From: Cynocephalus volans
Lineage: Eukaryota > Chordata > Mammalia > Dermoptera > Cynocephalidae
Direction: 5' to 3'
Length of the DNA: 64,000 nt
Assembly: GCF_027409185.1 (NCBI RefSeq)
Contig: NC_084478.1
Coordinates: forward strand, 79,901,624-79,965,623
Position 1 is the stretch's first letter. The number at the start of each line of letters is the position of its first letter. Shown here in pieces: positions 60,234 through 64,000 of the stretch. The notes under the pieces are model-generated. The model made no database searches, was not told the DNA's origin, and saw nothing but the letters and a program-made list of their open reading frames with translations. Position numbers and translations under genes: made by a program.

Positions 60234-60320
60234 GCTAGCTAGTTAGCTCAGTTAGAGCGTGGTGCTAACACTAAGGTCCAGGGTTCGATCCTTGCACCGG
60301 CCAACGGCAAAAAAAAAAAA
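60234..60320 (+). mobile_element. tRNA-Ile (CYN) SINE in SLC7A3 intron 1
   Basis: TAGCTAGTTAGCTCAGTTAG, AGCGTGGTGCTAACACTAAG and GGTTCGATCCTTGCACCGGCC plus A11. TSD GTGAGGCGGGG at 60223-60233 and 60321-60331. Antisense to the gene. Confidence 0.92.
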
Positions 60321-60661
60321 GTGAGGCGGGGCTTAGACATCCAAAGGTTTGGAGACGCGCCCAGCGAGGGGCCCCAGAGCAGCCGGAGATCGCACGCACC
60401 CTCTTCTCCCAGAAAGGAGGGGCTCTGCCCGATCCCCCCGCCCCCTCCCCGACTCAGCTCCTAGATTTTTATGCCTACATCTAGAAACGGTCTGGGGCTG
60501 TGGTGCAGATGGAATCCCTGGCTCCCGGGGCCAGGGTCTCGCCAGCAACAGGTCACAGACCCGTTGATGCAACTGCACGCCACCGTCGCCAAAGAATCCT
60601 AGATATGCCGGGACCCTCGCCGTCCACCCTTCCTACACACGTGTCGGCCCCGAAGGCTTAC

Positions 60662-60785
60662 CAGAGAGCTGTTGCAAAAGCCCAGGGAGCTGAGATTCTT
60701 GGATAGGGTTCGGTGCGGCTCAGTTAAGCCGAGTTAGGTTGGGGGTGCTGAGTTCGGCTGCTCGAGCTTCAAAGCTGCTGGTTGG
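60662..60785 (-). other. SLC7A3: SLC7A3 non-coding exon 1
   Basis: The donor GTAAG is at 60661-60657 (context TCTCTG then GTAAGCC). The start is placed about 25-30 bp downstream of the TATA box at 60815-60808. Exact start inferred. Confidence 0.65.
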
Positions 60786-60807
60786 GGTCGTTGCGCGCCA
60801 AGCGCCC

Positions 60808-60842
60808 CTTATATACACTAGGAGGTGGAGCCGGTAACGTCA
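60808..60842 (-). promoter_or_regulatory. SLC7A3: SLC7A3 core promoter: TATA box and CRE-like site
   Basis: TATATAAG at 60815-60808 and TGACGTTA at 60842-60835, one base from the CRE consensus. The sequence between is GC-rich. Confidence 0.75.
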
Positions 60843-60870
60843 TGGGATCTCACCCCCAATTCCTCCTCCT

Positions 60871-60985
60871 TACACAAAACACACACACGCACACACACGC
60901 GCGCGCACACACCCGCACGCACTCTCTCTCTCCCTCTCTCCCTTCCTCCCTCCTTCCCTCTCTCTCTCTCTCTCTCTCTCTCCTT
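60871..60985. repeat. (CA/CG)n plus pyrimidine tract next to the promoter
   Basis: CA repeats with a CGCGCGCG core (60871-60922), then an uninterrupted CT-rich strand (60921-60985) with (CT)12 at the end. It begins about 30 bp upstream of the CRE-like site. Confidence 0.95.
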
Positions 60986-61109
60986 TGCAAAAGGGATTGC
61001 GTGGGGCCTAAGACTGCTTCCCACCGCAACAGCAAGCCTGGCGTGGCGGGGAGCGGGAAAGGGGGGAGGGCAGCCTTTTCCCATTTGCCTAGCTGGTATT
61101 TTAGAGCAG

Positions 61110-61810
61110 GACAATAAGAGGCTTCCTGGCCAGAGACCCCATGGGATTTTCTACCTTTGTGCCTCCTCAGTCAGAATCATTGGGAGTGTGGCGTTGGGGG
61201 AGGAGTATGTGGGGGGGGATTGGAGGTGTGTGTGTGAGGGCTGGAGGGGGAAGCAGCACGGGGAGTCGCCACCTCACTCTCCCTCAGTCTTCCTTAGCTT
61301 TCTTTCTACATGAGGTTCCCTCATTCCTGGAATTTTTCCCAAGGACCAAACCAGATTATGAACAGCCGTCTGACTCCCCAACCCTCAGCTCTCACCGTGA
61401 ACTGTGGGTGTTTCTAACGCAGGCAACAAGAGAATGGAAGATGGCTTCAAACTACCTGTACGATTAATCCCATCTAGATTTCTAAGCCCCAATTTCTCTA
61501 TAATGTATCTCCAGCTGCCTATAAACATTAAACTATTAAATATGAAATTCTGACAATACTGAAATATTGGAGGAGGGAGCTTGTTTAATTCCGTCTTACT
61601 AATAAGTTAGGCTCAGAGGCATGATTTACCTGACACCACACCTAATTATTGTTGACCACCTTACTGATAAAACCTGGCTTATTTTGGACTTCAATGCCTG
61701 CTTCCCGTAGGAACCATACCTCATTCAAATGCACAAGAAGAGGAGGTGTGGCTGCAAGCAAAACCAAACAGAGAGGCAGGCCCTTTTAAGCTAAGAGTTA
61801 GCAAACCCAA
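61110..61810. other. SLC7A3 upstream flank, no recognisable feature
   Basis: Moderately GC-rich, then AT-rich. No ORF with family resemblance. Confidence 0.45.
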
Positions 61811-61819
61811 GAGGAGCCG

Positions 61820-61960
61820 AAGTAAGAATGATCGCACTGGGTCAGACCCATAATCCATCTGGCCCAATCAGTTCTTAATCTTAAGGGAGCAATAAGGGTT
61901 GTGAAAATGTGGTTCTCGTCCAACAAGACATCTGGAGGGTTAAGGATGGACCCAAATATT
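61820..61960 (+). repeat. Possible ancient amniote repeat
   Basis: GCACTGGGTCAGACCCATAATCC then ATCTGGCCCAATCAG resembles an interspersed repeat I know from reptile genomes (ACTGGGTCAGACCAATGGTCC type). Identification is from memory and unverified. Confidence 0.4.
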
Positions 61961-62189
61961 CTCGCTTCCTTTAATGATCCATTATAAATACGTCACATAT
62001 GATTCTAAAATTTAAATCCTTTTTGAAGTAATTGGTATTTTCAGCTAGCTGCAGCTCCATTTTGGCATTTGTTAAGTATTGAGTACTGACTATGTTAGCA
62101 GCTACTATAGCAATAAAGAGACTGTAAAAGAAACACAAAATAAAATCCTTACCCTCCGAGTCTTACTAATCTAATTAGAGAAAAAAGCA

Positions 62190-62300
62190 CACACACAGTT
62201 GACTATCAATAGCTGTACCCCACAAATATGTATAATAAATTATTTTTCAATTAAAAAGAAAAAAGAAAAGCAAGTAGGAGAAAAGATAATTTGAAAAAGA
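62190..62300 (+). mobile_element. L1 3' terminus fragment
   Basis: TCAATAGCTGTACCCCACAAATATGTATAATAAATT is the extreme L1 3' end, as also seen at 1295 and 37845. Confidence 0.65.
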
Positions 62301-62429
62301 GGATAAAATTCACAATGTAAAATGGAAGAGAAAATCTACAATTATGTGTAATCTCAATAAATAAATAGACCGAACTTGCCAAAAAAAAAAAAAAAAAAGC
62401 ACACACAGAACACAATTGAAACAGTATTA

Positions 62430-62590
62430 CATAGAAGTTAGGAGTACAGTGACTGGTTAAATTCCCAGCTCAGCCACCATGACCTCGAATAAATTACCTA
62501 ACATCTCTGAGCCTCAGTTTCTGGATATAATATACATATTTGATAGGACTGTTGTGATGCTTAGATGACATTATGAAATCAAGTCTTCCT
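62430..62590 (+). mobile_element. MIR
   Basis: GGAGTACAGTGACTGGTTAAA, CAGCCACCATGACC, ATCTCTGAGCCTCAGTTTCTGG and GACTGTTGTGATGCTTAGATG. Confidence 0.8.
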
Positions 62591-62599
62591 GACTGGCAC

Positions 62600-62760
62600 A
62601 TTGGAAGTAATCTTTACATGCTACAACATGGTAAACTTTAGGAATATGCCCAGCGAAAGAAGCCAGATACAAAAGATCACAATCTGTATGATTCTATTTA
62701 TATGAATTGTTTAGAAAATGCAAATCTATAGAAACAAAATAGATTCATTGTAGAGTTGGG
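62600..62760 (+). mobile_element. L1 3' UTR fragment
   Basis: GAAAGAAGCCAGATACAAAAG, CAATCTGTATGATTCTATTTA and ATGCAAATCTATAGAAACA. Confidence 0.65.
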
Positions 62761-62873
62761 TTTTTTCATTTTTTTAAGGCAGGTCAAAGTTGTAGAGTTT
62801 AAATAACTTTATCCAGATTCTAGAATTGTAAAGAGTAATCTAGTCATTAAAAATTACGACAGATGTACAAGGG

Positions 62874-62935
62874 TACTTCAAAAAGTTCACGGAAAAATAG
62901 AATTGAAAGATAATGTATATTGTAATGTATAAAAT
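62874..62935 (+). mobile_element. Half copy of the palindromic MITE
   Basis: GGGTACTTCAAAAAGTTCAC then GGAAAAATAGAATTGAAAG. The right arm is missing. Confidence 0.65.
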
Positions 62936-63319
62936 ATATACTTATATACTGATATTTTCATTTTAAAAAACTCGATACATATTCAAAATAATATGAGTAT
63001 GATAATGATTTGGTTGCTTAGATTCAGTGATTGATTGGATTATGAGATTAATCGACAAATTGGTGGTGTAAATGTTCAGGGAAAGATGTTATCAGTACAG
63101 ACTGGAATATATAAAGAAGGCTTCCTGATTTGTAAGGAGTTGGGGAGGGAGGATGGCAGGGATTTAAGATGGCCCTTGAAGAAAGAGGACGGATGAGCTC
63201 TGGACCTACAGAGAAGCAGGAAGTGAAATCAGGGACCCATGTGGAGACCAGTTTAGCAAGTGTGACATTTGTTAGGAAGCAGTAAAAGACACGGTCGGGT
63301 AAATGGATGCCTCCCTCTA

Positions 63320-63555
63320 GGAGTAATGGGTGTCAGAAATGTATTACCTAATATGTAAACAATACCTCTTGAAAACCCTCTAATTACATGGATGGTTACC
63401 CTGGCAACCAACCCCCATCCTGTGGCTATCCTGGAGCACCCAGCCATTATTCATATATTAGCATACAAAAAGACACTTATCACTTTGGAGGTCCCGGAGA
63501 TTCAAGGATTTTAGGAACTGAATGCCAGGAATCTGGGATTAAGATCAAATATACA
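63320..63555 (+). mobile_element. Probable LTR fragment
   Basis: TGGTTACCCTGGCAACCAACC, CACTTATCACTTTGGAGGTC and GAATGCCAGGAATCTGGGATT read like part of an endogenous LTR. I cannot name the family and no internal region is present. Confidence 0.4.
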
Positions 63556-64000
63556 TACAGGCAGACCTGGGAGATATTGCAAGTTAAATAAAGTTAATCA
63601 CACAAATTTTTTTATTTCTCAGTGCATATAAAAGTTATGTTTATACTATAATGTAGTCTATTAAGTGTGCAATAGCACTATGCCTAAAAATATATACATA
63701 CCTTAATTAAAAAATACTTTATTGCTAAAAAATGCTAACGATCATCTGGGCCTTCAGTAAGTCATAATCTTTTTGCTGGTGGTGGATCTTGCCTCGATGT
63801 TGATAGCTGCTGATTGATCAGCGTGGTGGTTGCTGAAGGTTGAGATGGCTGTGGCAATTTCTTGAAATAACATAACAATGAAGTTTTGACACGTAGACTG
63901 ACTCTTCCTTTCACAAAAGATTTCTCTGTAGCATGCAGTGCTGTTAGCATTTTACCCACAGTAGAACTTCTTTCAAAATTGGAGTCAATTCTCTTAAAGC
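63556..64000 (-). mobile_element. Tigger1-like DNA transposon, end and transposase 3' part
   Basis: Starts with the terminal repeat CAGGCAGACCTGGGAGATATTGC. The minus strand carries the C-terminus of a transposase remnant (SYFKKLP-like, TTTLINQQLSTSRQDPPPAKR, 63959-63762). It continues past the window end. Confidence 0.7.

Noticed and set aside
60818-61114. Minus-strand ORF rich in Glu/Arg, and plus-strand ORFs rich in Ser/Leu
   Set aside because: Translation of the CT/GA tract next to the SLC7A3 promoter.

Overview
This window is eukaryotic nuclear DNA from a placental mammal, most likely a colugo (Dermoptera). It has spliced genes with GT-AG introns, L1, L2, L3, MIR, MaLR and DNA-transposon remnants, and about twenty short SINEs. 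The SINEs are the main clue to the host. One group is a bare tRNA-Ile-like body plus an A tail. A second group is a longer tRNA-like body with a conserved TATATAGG / GTGCACTCACTGGCTGAG tail. This fits the CYN SINE family described from colugos. The host call is inference from family knowledge and no database was searched. The two genes, TEX11 and SLC7A3, are neighbours in the same orientation on human Xq13.1, so the window is very probably X-chromosomal.

Layout. Positions 1 to about 45200 are the 5' part of TEX11 on the minus strand. Four small coding exons join in frame for 108 codons: 44277-44334 (start codon), 24026-24147, 14686-14770 and 10406-10485. Nearly everything between them is repeat. 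The notable repeats are a full-length L1 at 3165-9957 with a 17-bp target-site duplication, two copies of a VNTR-bearing element (about 1373 and 16541), an L1-in-L1-in-L3 nest (33340-39990), and processed pseudogenes of H3.3 (25313) and ARL1 (41745). A CRE palindrome lies upstream of TEX11 at 45193.

Positions 45200 to 55350 are intergenic and made mainly of old L1 and L2 sequence cut up by SINEs. Positions 55350 to about 60785 hold a complete SLC7A3 (CAT-3 cationic amino acid transporter) on the minus strand. It has one non-coding first exon and eleven coding exons that sum to 1860 nt, or 619 codons plus stop. A TATA box and a CRE-like site precede it, next to a long CA/CG plus CT tract. A tRNA-Ile SINE sits in intron 1. 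Positions 61000 to 64000 are upstream flank with MIR, L1, LTR and Tigger remnants.

I found no undescribed multi-gene system. The most informative signals are the near-intact L1 with a changed endonuclease residue, the VNTR element, the chimeric SINE, a fold-back MITE and the layered insertions that let relative ages be read.
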